DNA of 64,000 bases from a bacterium (GTDB lineage Bacteria; Verrucomicrobiota; Kiritimatiellia; CAIKKV01; CAITUY01), in the NCBI GenBank assembly GCA_037128595.1, contig JBAXWB010000015.1:54043-118042 (forward strand), in the 5' to 3' direction. A program made the position numbers and the translations under genes. This document shows, piece after piece, positions 6,400 to 17,900 of the stretch. Positions within the stretch are counted from its first letter, which is position 1. Every line of letters starts with the position of its first letter. The notes under the pieces were generated by a model, which was not told the DNA's origin, did not search any database, and saw nothing but the letters and a program-made list of their open reading frames with translations.

Positions 6400-9300
6400 G
6401 TGAGATTTTATACTCGAACATCATTCCTGTTTTTTTCGCCTTTGCCATTATTGTGGCTGGTTGTCGCGATGTTCGTGATGGCTGGATCATCCGGTGGGTT
6501 TGCTGCGGCTCCGATGAGTTCTCCCGTAGTTGACTGGGAAGCCCTTAAGCCTGATTCTATCGTTCCTGCAACGCTTCTGGTCGGCTATAAGCCCGTCGTG
6601 GGTGACCAAAGCGTGAAGATGGCGGCGGAAGCGGTTCGAAATGATTTACATGCCAAGGTCGGGGCCACCTTGCGTCATCGATATTCGCTGATTCCTCTCG
6701 ATTCGGTTCTTGTGCCCCAGGGGATGTCGCTGAAGGAGGCGGCCGCAATCTATGCGGCTGATCCTGGTGTTGCTTACGTTGAACCCAACTACAAACTCTA
6801 TCCGACCGCTCTTCCGAACGATCCCGGTTATAGTATGTTATGGGGAATGCCGCGCATCCATGCGCCTGAAGCATGGGACGTTTCGAAGGGGAGCAAGAGC
6901 ATCCTTGTCGCGGTGATTGACACCGGCATTTTGCGCACCCATCAGGATTTGGCGGCCAACATGTGGCAGAATCCCGGTGAAACGGGGTTGGATTCACTTG
7001 GGCGCGATAAGGCAACCAATGGCGTTGATGATGATGGAAATGGATTCATTGACGATGTTAATGGCTGGGACTTTATTAACAATGACAACAACCCTACCGA
7101 TGATCAAGGGCATGGCACTCACTGCGCAGGCACGATCGGCGGGGTCGGTAATAATGGCAAAGGCGTTGTTGGTGTGAATTGGAATGTCAGTATGGTTGCG
7201 CTTAAATTTATGGGTACGGATGGCGGGTCTACCGAGAATGCCATCCGCGCGCTGCAGTATGCGGTGCTATCTATTCCCGGTGTTCGTCTCACCAGCAATA
7301 GCTGGGGCGGCACGGATAATAGTACGGCCCTTAAAAACGCTATTGATGCGGCTGGCGGCGCCGGGCAGTTGTTTATCGCCGCTGCGGGGAACGACTCAGT
7401 TAATAATGATACGAGTCCTCACTATCCTTCAAGTTATACGTCCTCAAATCTCATTTCAGTGGCTTCGATCGACTCGGATGGTAGCATGTCCTACTTTTCC
7501 AATTATGGTTCGAATTCAGTGGATCTGGCTGCACCGGGGGGCGGTATTTACAGCACCACCTATGATGGAGGTTATGGCACAAAAAGCGGCACCTCAATGG
7601 CTACGCCGCATGTGGCGGGGGCGGCCGCCTTGTTGTGGTCTGTGAGTCCGGCCTCTACCTGGCGCGAAATCCGTGCGGCCCTGCTTAATAACGCAAGACC
7701 GAATGCGGCCCTTGCCGGAAAAATGGTGACGGGGGGCGAACTGGATGTGGCGGCCGCGATCAACACATTGAATCCGCCTGTGCTGAACCCTTCTCCTGTT
7801 TATGTTGTGGAGGGCGCTCAAGCCAATGTCGAGGTGACCCTTTTGAAGGAACCCGGGACCAACGTCACGGTGTCAGTGGCTTGGTTTTCCGGTAGTACGA
7901 ATCTTTATGTTGTGGGTAGTCCTGCCTTGGAATTTACTCCATCAAACTGGTCAAATGTGCAGACCTTTGCGGTGGGTTCATTAATTGATATCGCGGATCA
8001 GGCTAATGACACGGCTGTTTTTCGTGTAACGGCCGAAGGCTCCGGTGGCGCGGAAATAACGGCCATCCAAAAAGATCTGGGGGATACGCTCCCGCCTCAG
8101 TGTGTGATTACTGGCTCGTTGAGTTCGGATCGGTCAATCGTTTCGTTCGATTTTAAATTTGATGAGAGCGTCACCGGTTTTGACACGAACGACATTTCGG
8201 TTCTGAATAATGTGATTGGAGGCATAAATTTCATCGATTTCATAGACGTAACCGGAGTGGGGCAGCATTATCAGCTGCGATATGCCATTGCCGCTCCGAT
8301 GGGGGCTTTGCAGGTGACAGTCCCTGCGGGTAGTTTGACGGATTTGAGTGGCAATGCCAATTCCAATGAGCAGTATCAGTTCACCTATACCTTGCCGTGG
8401 GTTAAGAATGATTTCTTTGATGATATGGAAGGTGGGGTTGGGGGGTGGACGGTGTCCACGCAGGCGATGGCAGGCATCCAGACCAAGGCGTGGGAGTGGG
8501 GTATTCCGACCTACATTTATGGCCCTTCTGCCAATAGTGGAACCCACTGCTGGGGTACCGTCATGACGAACGTCTATCCCAATAATATGAATTCGTGGCT
8601 GATGTCTCCTTCGATTCAGGTTGGTGTCAGTCCGACGTTGGATTTTTACCTGTGGCTCGATTTAGAACCGGTTCATGATGTGGGTTATGTTGAGGTGTAT
8701 GACGGATTCTCTTGGGTGAATGTGACGCCAGGTGACGCCTACACTGGTGTTACGGGCGGATGGTTCCATGAACAGATTGCGCTGGATAATGCCGCATTCG
8801 GAAGCCGCTCCCTGAAGGTGCGGTTTAAAACCTTGAGCAATAGTAGCACTAATTATGCCGGGATGTATGTGGATGACGTGCGCGTGCAGAGTCAGCGGGA
8901 TCCGGGGTTGTGGCTGGTTTCCTGCTCGCCTACCAATGCACCTGCCGGGACGACCAATCCGTTGACCTTCACGATTTACAACTCCCTGCCGACAACGGTC
9001 TCGGCCTCGGCGGATATCAGTTCGCCTGATTTCGGGGTGACGGTTCTGAGCGGGAGCCCGGTCAGTTATGGACTCGTTGCCCCCGGTGAGGTGGTAACGT
9101 CGCTCGGCCCCGTGATGCTGCAGCTGGATGCGGCTGGGAATTTCGATTCCCCCGTGATCTCGCTGTTTCATCAAGCCCGGAATGGCAGTGTGGCGCAAGT
9201 ATCAGAGGCCGTGTCGTTCATCGTGGACGGGGTGTCCAATTCCGTGTCGACCAATGCCCTCACGGTAAGATCCCTGCTCGGGGTGACCGATTGGCTGGGC

Positions 9301-11037
9301 GGGTTTTTAACGGGGAATGGCGGGGCGACTTCCGCGATCTTCCAGGTGATCTATGCCGGGCCAGACGGGCTCAAGAATGCGCCTCAGGGGAATGGGCAGG
9401 TTACCGGCGATGATCGGATTCTTTATAGCACCGATGTCCATCTGCCTTACGGGCGCATCGGGGAGGGCGTCGGGATTCTGCCGAATGCCGGGTCTTTCCT
9501 GAAGACGTTTTCGCATAACCTGTCCGCGACCGCGAAGGTGTATGTGCGGGCCTGGAATGCGGCCTCCTTTGCGGCGTCTGCCGCCTATGGGGATTCGGCG
9601 CTCTACACCTTAACGGCGGCGACCAACCAGACCCATGATTACGGGCGTTGGGCCGTTGCGAATCCTGCGCCTGGCAGTTTCGGTCGTGATACCGATGGCG
9701 ACTCCCTCTCGGATGGCTGGTGCGTGTTGCATGGGTTGTCTGCGAATAACCCGATTGTGCCGCTGGCGTGCAAGGTGATTGAAGCGAAATCTATCACGGA
9801 TGTCTCCTTCCCGAACCGGGTCGCCGTCAGCAGTAATTTTGTCTTCATCGCGGATATGAACAACAAGCGGGTTCAGGTGTGGGATCGCGCCCTGACCACG
9901 CGGAAGTTTGTCCTGGGCGCCACCTCCGGGGCGGCGGGGACTAATTTCGGATTTCCGCGCGGGCTCGCTGTGACCCGTGATGGGACACGGGTGGCGGTCG
10001 CCGATACCGGCAATTCACGGGTTCGCCTGTTCTCTGTAAATCCAGTGAGTGGCACGCTGTCGAGCCTGTTCGATTTCGGCTCAAACGGAACCAATGATGG
10101 CCAGTTCAACCGGCCGATGGCGGTGGCCTTCGGGAGCGCGGACGAAATATACGTTGCCGACAGTGATCAGAGCGCTGCGGTATGCAATAATCGGGTTCAG
10201 GTATTCAACTCCAATGGGGTGTTTCAGTCGACCTTTGGCACCGCAGGGTCTAATCCTTCCGAGTTCCAGCGGTTACTGGGTGTGGGAATGGGGGCTGACG
10301 GGACCTTGTATGCCGCTGACGGGATGAATAACCGGGTTCAGGCGTTTACCGCAGGAAGCACGTTCGCCTGGGAGTTCGGCACCAGTGGAACCGGGGTGGG
10401 GCAATTTAACCGGGTCTGGGATGCCCAACCCGGCTTGAATAAGATGCTCTATGTTTGTGACTCCTATAACAATCGTATTCAAGTGGTGAATCTCGCCGGC
10501 GCGCCGTCCGTGGCCGTCTCGGGGGTCTTTACCAATGCAGGGAGCTTGGGGGTCTTTAATTTCCCGCAGTCTGCGGCGGCCGCTCCGGATGACCATGTTC
10601 TCTATGTGGCCGATACCCTGAATAACCGGGTGCTCAGGCTGAAGGTGACCATGGATGCGGATGGGGACGGGATGGATGATGTGTGGGAAGTTCTGCACGG
10701 CCTCAATCCTCAGGATCCGTCCGACGCGTTTGGCGATCCGGACGGGGATGGGACGCTGAACATTGGCGAGTACCGGGCGGGCACGGACCCCCAGTCGGGA
10801 ACGCCGGGCATCAATCTTAAAATCAGCAGTATCGTGGTGGCGCAGGGCCAACTGAGCTGGTTGGCTTTGTCCGGCTATGTCTATCGCGTCCAGACGTCAA
10901 CGAACCTGATGCAGAATGCCTGGGTTGATGGAATGACAACGACCTCAATGGTGGATGGCGCTTTAGTGGTCACGAACCAGTTCCCGAATACGAATCCGGT
11001 GGACTTCATGAGGGTTCTGTGGATTAATGCGCCCTGA
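6400..11037 (+). CDS. Secreted subtilase (S8) with NHL repeats, TSP3 and C-terminal VQxS module
   Basis: 1,545 residues. I choose the GTG at 6400 because GGAGGG (6387-6392) sits 7 bp upstream; the ATG at 6385 overlaps that ribosome site. Order: signal peptide (about 5-38), inhibitor-like prodomain (about 50-130), S8 protease (about 160-450) with Asp174 (VIDTG), His238 (GHGTH) and Ser399 (GTSMATPH). Then come a Calx-beta-like segment, an Ig-like segment, a jelly-roll segment (about 665-830), and an NHL-type beta-propeller with repeated NNRVQV units (about 1130-1410). A DxDGDG calcium-binding repeat and a final module YRVQTSTNL...W close the protein. It is predicted to be exported as an active serine protease. 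The propeller and TSP3 repeats suggest binding or cell-surface retention. Its C-terminal module resembles that of the giant protein at 11988-21614. Confidence 0.93.
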   Translation: MRFYTRTSFLFFSPLPLLWLVVAMFVMAGSSGGFAAAPMSSPVVDWEALKPDSIVPATLLVGYKPVVGDQSVKMAAEAVRNDLHAKVGATLRHRYSLIPLDSVLVPQGMSLKEAAAIYAADPGVAYVEPNYKLYPTALPNDPGYSMLWGMPRIHAPEAWDVSKGSKSILVAVIDTGILRTHQDLAANMWQNPGETGLDSLGRDKATNGVDDDGNGFIDDVNGWDFINNDNNPTDDQGHGTHCAGTIGGVGNNGKGVVGVNWNVSMVALKFMGTDGGSTENAIRALQYAVLSIPGVRLTSNSWGGTDNSTALKNAIDAAGGAGQLFIAAAGNDSVNNDTSPHYPSSYTSSNLISVASIDSDGSMSYFSNYGSNSVDLAAPGGGIYSTTYDGGYGTKSGTSMATPHVAGAAALLWSVSPASTWREIRAALLNNARPNAALAGKMVTGGELDVAAAINTLNPPVLNPSPVYVVEGAQANVEVTLLKEPGTNVTVSVAWFSGSTNLYVVGSPALEFTPSNWSNVQTFAVGSLIDIADQANDTAVFRVTAEGSGGAEITAIQKDLGDTLPPQCVITGSLSSDRSIVSFDFKFDESVTGFDTNDISVLNNVIGGINFIDFIDVTGVGQHYQLRYAIAAPMGALQVTVPAGSLTDLSGNANSNEQYQFTYTLPWVKNDFFDDMEGGVGGWTVSTQAMAGIQTKAWEWGIPTYIYGPSANSGTHCWGTVMTNVYPNNMNSWLMSPSIQVGVSPTLDFYLWLDLEPVHDVGYVEVYDGFSWVNVTPGDAYTGVTGGWFHEQIALDNAAFGSRSLKVRFKTLSNSSTNYAGMYVDDVRVQSQRDPGLWLVSCSPTNAPAGTTNPLTFTIYNSLPTTVSASADISSPDFGVTVLSGSPVSYGLVAPGEVVTSLGPVMLQLDAAGNFDSPVISLFHQARNGSVAQVSEAVSFIVDGVSNSVSTNALTVRSLLGVTDWLGGFLTGNGGATSAIFQVIYAGPDGLKNAPQGNGQVTGDDRILYSTDVHLPYGRIGEGVGILPNAGSFLKTFSHNLSATAKVYVRAWNAASFAASAAYGDSALYTLTAATNQTHDYGRWAVANPAPGSFGRDTDGDSLSDGWCVLHGLSANNPIVPLACKVIEAKSITDVSFPNRVAVSSNFVFIADMNNKRVQVWDRALTTRKFVLGATSGAAGTNFGFPRGLAVTRDGTRVAVADTGNSRVRLFSVNPVSGTLSSLFDFGSNGTNDGQFNRPMAVAFGSADEIYVADSDQSAAVCNNRVQVFNSNGVFQSTFGTAGSNPSEFQRLLGVGMGADGTLYAADGMNNRVQAFTAGSTFAWEFGTSGTGVGQFNRVWDAQPGLNKMLYVCDSYNNRIQVVNLAGAPSVAVSGVFTNAGSLGVFNFPQSAAAAPDDHVLYVADTLNNRVLRLKVTMDADGDGMDDVWEVLHGLNPQDPSDAFGDPDGDGTLNIGEYRAGTDPQSGTPGINLKISSIVVAQGQLSWLALSGYVYRVQTSTNLMQNAWVDGMTTTSMVDGALVVTNQFPNTNPVDFMRVLWINAP

Positions 11038-11051
11038 AAAATTGCAGAGTT

Positions 11052-11082
11052 TTGACAATGTGGAGTTCCGTGATTTGATAAA
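11052..11082 (+). promoter_or_regulatory. Candidate sigma-70 promoter
   Basis: TTGACA (11052-11057) and GATAAA (11077-11082), 19 bp apart, upstream of the lipoprotein gene at 11128. The -35 is perfect; spacing is long. Confidence 0.4.
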
Positions 11083-11127
11083 ATGAGAGCGGAGCCGGTT
11101 TGAAAAACATTAAATAATTGTGATTTT

Positions 11128-11967
11128 ATGAGACGAAAAACGACGGCGATACAGTGTTTTGCTGGTTCTATGGCCATGATCTTGATCGTGGCTTCGTTTG
11201 CCGCTTGCGCTCGCAAGGAGAAGCCCAAGGCGCCGGAAAAGAAAATGCAGTCATTCGAGATTGCTCCGACGGCCATCCCGGTGTTGGCCTCCACCAATGC
11301 GGCAGTGGCCGTTTCGGCGTCCAATCAAGCGGAGCGGGTGGAGGGGCCCAGGAAAGTGGTGAGAATTGACCCCATGGCCCAAGGGCGCCCTGGTCCTGTA
11401 AAGGGTACACCTCTGACCCCTGAGCAGCGGCGCAAGATGAGGCTGATGGAATCGGACTATGCTCACAAAGTGATCAAGGCGGAACTGGAGAAGGCTCAAC
11501 TCGTCTATGATCTCGAGCGGCAGGAACTGGAGAAGACGGAAGTCGAACTGCGCGAGAACGATGAGGCCGTCAAGGCCGCCTATGCCAGGATGCTGGACGT
11601 CAGGAATGCCTATGAAACGGCCTGTAATAAAGACATTCCGGGCTATGCGGATTTGGTAAAGGAGTCCAGTCAGTTGCGCGCCAGTTTAGCTGAGCTGGTG
11701 GCCCGGAAGAATAAGGGTGAGACCGTGGATTCCGAGCAACTGGCCAGTGTGAACCGGCGTTTCAACGCCGCTCTGTCGACGATCAGTCAAATGCGGGGGC
11801 AGGCCAACGCGGCCGTGCCTGGCGTGGCGCAGGCCCTTCAAGATGTGATCAAGGTGCAGGGCGCCTATGAACAGTGTTTGTTAAGCAATAAAGAATATTC
11901 ACAGGCGAAAGTGAAGCCGGACAAGACAGCGGCTAAAATCGCCAGTTTGACGTCGAGGCAGGAATAA
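11128..11967 (+). CDS. Predicted lipoprotein with coiled coil
   Basis: 279 residues, not recognised as a named family. The N-terminus is a lipoprotein signal: MRRK, a hydrophobic stretch, then SFAAC (Cys27 as the lipidated residue). A Pro/Ala-rich linker follows. From about residue 95 to 175 the sequence is highly charged with heptad character (KAELEKAQLVYDLERQELEK), so a helical coiled coil is likely. A second helical part follows, to the C-terminus. The gene ends 2 bp before an ATG of the 3,208-residue protein, so the two are probably co-transcribed; it may anchor or help export that partner (inference). Confidence 0.75.
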   Translation: MRRKTTAIQCFAGSMAMILIVASFAACARKEKPKAPEKKMQSFEIAPTAIPVLASTNAAVAVSASNQAERVEGPRKVVRIDPMAQGRPGPVKGTPLTPEQRRKMRLMESDYAHKVIKAELEKAQLVYDLERQELEKTEVELRENDEAVKAAYARMLDVRNAYETACNKDIPGYADLVKESSQLRASLAELVARKNKGETVDSEQLASVNRRFNAALSTISQMRGQANAAVPGVAQALQDVIKVQGAYEQCLLSNKEYSQAKVKPDKTAAKIASLTSRQE

Positions 11968-11987
11968 TAATGAGCAGGAGAAGCAAT

Positions 11988-14900
11988 ATGACTTTTATGA
12001 AACATCATCTGATGAAGCGGATTCCTTTTGCGACCGGGCGGTTCTTCCTGCCTCTGGTGTTGGCCGGAGTGTTGTTAAGTCTGGACGGCACTGCTCAAAG
12101 TCTGACGGTTCAGGTTCGCCCCGTCGCCACCCCGGTGGCCGGGACGGTCTCGCCGACCAACTTTTTTGCGGTCTCCACCGTACCCCAGACGATTTCTGTC
12201 ACGGCCGACGAAAGCAATCCGGCCTTTGCTTTTGATCATTGGGAAGTGGTGACGACTAACGCGGCCATAAACGTGTTTTCTCTGGCCACTGACCCCTCTG
12301 TGTTGATCGATGTCACTTCCACCAACAGTTCCGCCCTGGTGCGTGCCTTCTACAGATCTCGCGGGGTTTCATTGATCGTCACGGCTAATCCTGCAAATGG
12401 CGGGTATACGTCAAATCCCGGCTTGGGGACTAATTGGTTCGCCACGAATGCGCTGGTGACCATTACCGCCACGGCGACGAACAACAATGAGTTTTTGAGC
12501 TGGAGCGGTGCCGCAGTGGGGAATGCGAATCCGGTGAGTTTCAATATGGGAAGTTCTCAGCCCCTGGTCGCGAATTTCATCAAGCTCTGGACGGTTGATC
12601 AATATTACTGGTCCGGTCCCTCCCTTATTGGACCCTATTCCGGTATCGTCGCTCGTAATAATTCCAATTTAATCGTCAGTGTGTCGGCTCCTTTTATTCC
12701 TTCCGGCAACTTCCGCTACCGGTGTAATGGGTATACCAACGGGGTCAATGTCAATCTTCCGACCAGTACGGGCGGGGGAATTACCACCTGTACGATCCAG
12801 CCGATCACCGCCAATGCCTCGCTTTACTGGACCTGGGTGAAGCAGTGGCGTGTCTCGATACTGAACAGCAGTAATGGGACAGCCATTGTTACCGACAATG
12901 GGCCCGGTGACGGGGATCCCAATGACGATTGGTTTGATGACTTGACGCCCGTGACCATTACGATGCATGCGACCGACCCTCTAACGCTGGAGCCGAATTA
13001 TTGCTGGGTAGGTACCAATAAAATGTTCCCTGACGGGGTGGGTAACATTTATGGTTACGCCATTTCGAATAATGTCACCATTACGCCTGTTTTCAGAGCG
13101 AAGGCAGCCTCGGAACTTCCTCCCTGGTTTATTGCGCATTGGGGTCTGGTGCCGGGCGTTCCGGGCAATGATGCCGGGGACGACCCTGACGGGGACGGAC
13201 TTAACAACAAGCAGGAGGCTGATCTTACCAATACTAATAAAGGGTGGTATTTCAACCCCCTGAATGCCGATTCGGATGGGGATGGGATGGATGATGGCTA
13301 TGAATATAACTCGATTGACCCCACCAACCTCTCTGATCTGGCGGCGACCACCTATCGCCGGGCGGCAACCGATGCGACCAAGGAAAATGGACCGCTCGGC
13401 AACCCTGACGGCGATTACCACTGGTCTACCACGGATGGGTATCAGCAGAAGGACAAGCCGTTGACGAACATCGAAGAATACAAGGGGCCGGATGGCCTGG
13501 GTCCCTTCACGACCACCTTGAACTTCGGCGAAACGAAATTTGGCATCTCCTATCCGTTATACGCAAACCCGGTCGGATCCCGACCTCCAGTGACGGTTCT
13601 GGTGACGAATCAGTTATATACCGGGGATACTGGGGATCAGAGCGCCGGCAATGATACGGATTCCGATAAAGATCGATTCGATGACGGCTTCGAGTGGTCC
13701 TGGGACAAATGGCAGCAGGATCATAGTGGCTCAAATGAGATATTTGAGGCCGGGATAACCAATGACCTGGTTACCACCAATGGTGTGGCCGTTATGATTA
13801 CCAATGTGGTGCCGGCGTGGGACGGAGCCGCCAATGTCACCCGGCGCTTCAATCCGGGACTGAATCAGAATTCATCCTCATCAGGGCTGGCCAGCGGTCA
13901 GTCGGACAACGATGTTTTGTATGATTTTGCCTCAGGCGGAGTGTCGATCGATTACTATACCGATCTGATGGAATACAACGCTTCGTCAAATATGTTCAGC
14001 AATGCCATTAACGGTGCACCCCACGCCCTGCGTATGGATCATCCGCCTGCCGGGGATGCCAACCCCCGCCGCTGCACGCATCCGTTCCTCATGGATGTCG
14101 ATCAGGATGGCCTGCCGGACGGCTACGAGGTTATTTTTGGTTATGATCCCTGGACTAAAAATACCGGGGCGGTCTATTCGGATGATGAGGACAATCCTGA
14201 TGGCGACTGGATGGCGCGCGCCACCACGAACCACCTCTCGTTGCGGAATCACGGGGTCTATATGGCGTATGGGTTTGATTGCCGGACCGCCGTGGATGAG
14301 TTTTATCCAAAAGCCAATGAAATGCCTGGCCGAGGCGCCACTCCCAGTCCCAGGACTCAACGCTATTCGAATCTTGAGGAAATGCGGGGACCCGACGGGG
14401 TGATGATGCTGACGCCGCGGGGTCTCGGAGTGGTTGATGACGCTACGAATCCCCGCAATGTGGATTCCGATGGTGACGGAATCTGGGATGGCTGGGAAAA
14501 TTATACAGGTTTGAATCCTACCGATCCGAGTGACGCCGCGGCTGATTCTGACAAGGATAAACTGATCAATGTACTTGAGTTTCAGAGTTTCTACACCTCC
14601 AGCACCAATCGGACCGCATTGACGCCGCTTCCAAACTGGCTCAATAAAATTTTCCCGACGGATCCGGGTGTGCAGCCGAGTGGATGGTATACGGATTGGG
14701 CCGTTGAGCCCTGGACGCAGCTCGGTAAAGATACTGACGGGGATGGCATCAGCGATTTTGCTGAAATGGCCCCATTCAATGGGCTGGGCGTGTCTTCCAC
14801 AAATGTCACACAGGACGTTGACGGGAATGTGGTGACCCAGGTCTTTGCCTCGGCCGTATGGAATGGATCTTGTTATACCGATGGCGGGCTTAATCCCTGT

Positions 14901-17900
14901 AGCAGCGACACGGATGGTGACACCATGCCGGATCCTTACGAGGCGTCTTTTGCTGCCGGGCTGAATGGCACCGTGGGCGATCAGATGGATGACCCGGATA
15001 ACGACAAACTGCCGAACTACCTGGAATATTTTTCAGCGGCCAACTGGTTGTATCGCTGGGACCGGACGGTGCCCAATACTTACTACAAACCCGATGATTT
15101 GTTTGAGGGGCGCCCACTCGGGTTTGACTGGAGCACAAAAGTGTATATTCCGCTCGCCAAACTGGGCCCGCCTTTGGGGCCAAAAGTGCTCGGCCCGAGT
15201 GTTCTGAGTTATGTGGGTTCCAGTCCTATTTCCGTGGATAACGATGAGGATGGTATCGACGACTATTCGGAAATTTTCCATATGATGAACCCCGCCTACG
15301 GGGTCCTGGATCTTCTTGCATCGCGTGATGCTCAGTTTCGCGTGTCTATCGGCGGCCTTCCTGATCCGTATGTCGCTGATCCTCGTGTGATGCCTTGGGC
15401 GAATGGCAGTCCCTTTATGGATTCCGATGGGGATGGGCTCTTGAATTCAACAGAAGGGATTAATCTTAGGTTTCCTGTGACGGCACCTTTCTACCATACG
15501 GATGGGACTCCCTTGTGGATGTCCGATTGGGACTACCCTAAAAGCTGGGTGAATCTGTATTATGGATCTTCCTTGCCCTCGCCAGACGGAGTTTGGTTCT
15601 GGAGCAAGTTCCCTCCAGCCTATGCCTATGATTTTGAATGTAACGAAGGGTTTGATACCGATAATGATGGCAATTCTGACCAGGAGGAATTAGTCACGAC
15701 GCAAACCGATCCGCTGTCCCCCGAACGCCCGATGAAGCGGCGTGCCTTGTATTTGCCTGAAGGCGCCAAAGCGTGGGCGCGCAGCTTGCCCGTCGTTGTT
15801 GATGACCTCGCCATCAATCCCGCTATTACAAATCAGCCCTTACGTTCCTATACTGTGGAAGCTTGGGTCCGTCCTTTGAATCCCGTGAGCGGCACCTATC
15901 AGACGGTGGTGGAACGGGCAATGATGGTGCCCATTGGTAACCCCATGAATATAGGTTCCGGTGTGCGTGTGAATTTCAGGCTCGGACTTGATCCTGATGG
16001 GTTGCCTTTTGTCGGCTACTCCGGGGATGGCCGGCAATCGGTCTACTATGAAGCCAAAGCTTCCGCCACCTCGCGATTGTCGGTGACGAACTGGACGCAT
16101 CTCTGCGGAACATATCAGGTTCCGTCCGCGACCGATCGGGACAAGCGGGGAGTGTTGACGTTATACGTGAATGGTCAGATGGCGAAACAGACCAATCCGG
16201 ATGAACTGCCCGCCATCGGGCAATACGGGGTCGGGCCAACCGTATTCGTTTATCCGACTCCTGTGATGGTGGGGGCTTCGGATGATAATCCCAACGGGGT
16301 AATACGGTTGCTCTACCTTGGCGATGCCGCCAACCAGCCTGCTCCTAAGAATTTCTTCAAAGGGTGGATTGATGAAGTGCGGGTGTGGGAAGGCGGTCGG
16401 TCGCAAGCACAGGTTATGGCCACAATGGGCCGCCGGATGAAGCAGACCGATGTGCTTGCCTCGCAGGCGACCGCGACTCCCTTGAAGTATATTTATACGT
16501 TCGATGCCACCTCTGATCCTGATCACTCGCCTACGGCGCCGGCCAGTCTTGGATTTGATATTACAGGAACGGCCATTTACCCGACAGATTGGCCGGCGTG
16601 TTATTTCTGGGGGTCTTCCCCGGAACGGTCAACGGTCTATTCCGATTACCGGTATGTGCCTTGGATCCAGAACGCGGTGGAGCATCTTCCGATGATGCTT
16701 CCCCGTGACATCGGGGATCCGAATGCCACGAATCTGACTTACAGGAATGGGAGCAATCCGTATGGGTGGTGGCATAAAACTAATCCAAGTGCTCTTCTGG
16801 AGTTTTTTCATAACTTCTTTGACCTGCTACCTTTGGGGGCGGCCGTTGCGGATGAGGATGTTCCGATGTGGGATGGCGGCGGCGTGCCGGCGCTGGATCC
16901 GTTCAGCACCCTCGGTGATGGCATTCCAGACGCCTGGAAGGAAGCCAATGGCTTTGACCCCATGGATACCACGGTGGCCAATGGCGACGCGGATGGGGAT
17001 GGGCTGAGCAACTATTACGAGTATCTCTGCGGGACAGATCCCAAGTCCGGCGTGTCAGGCTCAAGCAGTGTCCCCGACCCGGAGCAGGATGCCGATGGCG
17101 ACGGGTTGAGCAATATCCAGGAGCTTCAGCACGGCACGATGCCGAACATGAAGGATACGGATGATGATGGCCTGACCGATTGGGAGGAAGTGGGCGGTAA
17201 GGTAGATCCCACCTGGGTGAGACCGGCGAACAGCCAGCCTCCAAAAGTCCAGACCGATCCGCTGAATCCCCTGTCGCCGGCGATCCAGCGTTCCGTTTAC
17301 TTGAATGGAGCGTCCCGCTTGATTGTGCCGCCCAGTGACAAATTGCTCGGGAAAGACTGGACGGTCGAGGCCTGGGTGAATCCCGACACGAACAGTGTGG
17401 GCGGGGTGATCGTCACCCGATTTGTGCAGGGCTTCAGCGCGAACGAGTACGGGATTAACTACGAATTGGGCTTGACCACCAATTCCGCGCCGGCGGGAAT
17501 GTTGAGGCCTTATGTGCGCTATATGATGATGACCAATGGCGCGCCCCGCGAAACCCGGGTCGACGGGCTGGGCACGTGCATTACCAACAACCTCGGCAGC
17601 GTTTTGATTCCAACCGGCACCTGGACGCAGGTGGCGGGAATGTGCAATGGCGCCTCCAATACGATGGCCTTGTATGTCAATGGAAAATTGGTGGCATATC
17701 GGACCGACCTGATTTCTCTATCTCCTACGGTCTATGGTTATGGAACCGGGCACCGGGATGATGAGGTGACCATCGGGGCGAGCCGTTCCGCAGGCGTGGT
17801 CTCCAATGGCTTCAAAGGCTATCTGGATAACGTCCGGATCTGGTCCACTGCCCGATCGGCTGCCGCCATTCTGGATCGTTACAATGCCCCCGAGGGGAAC

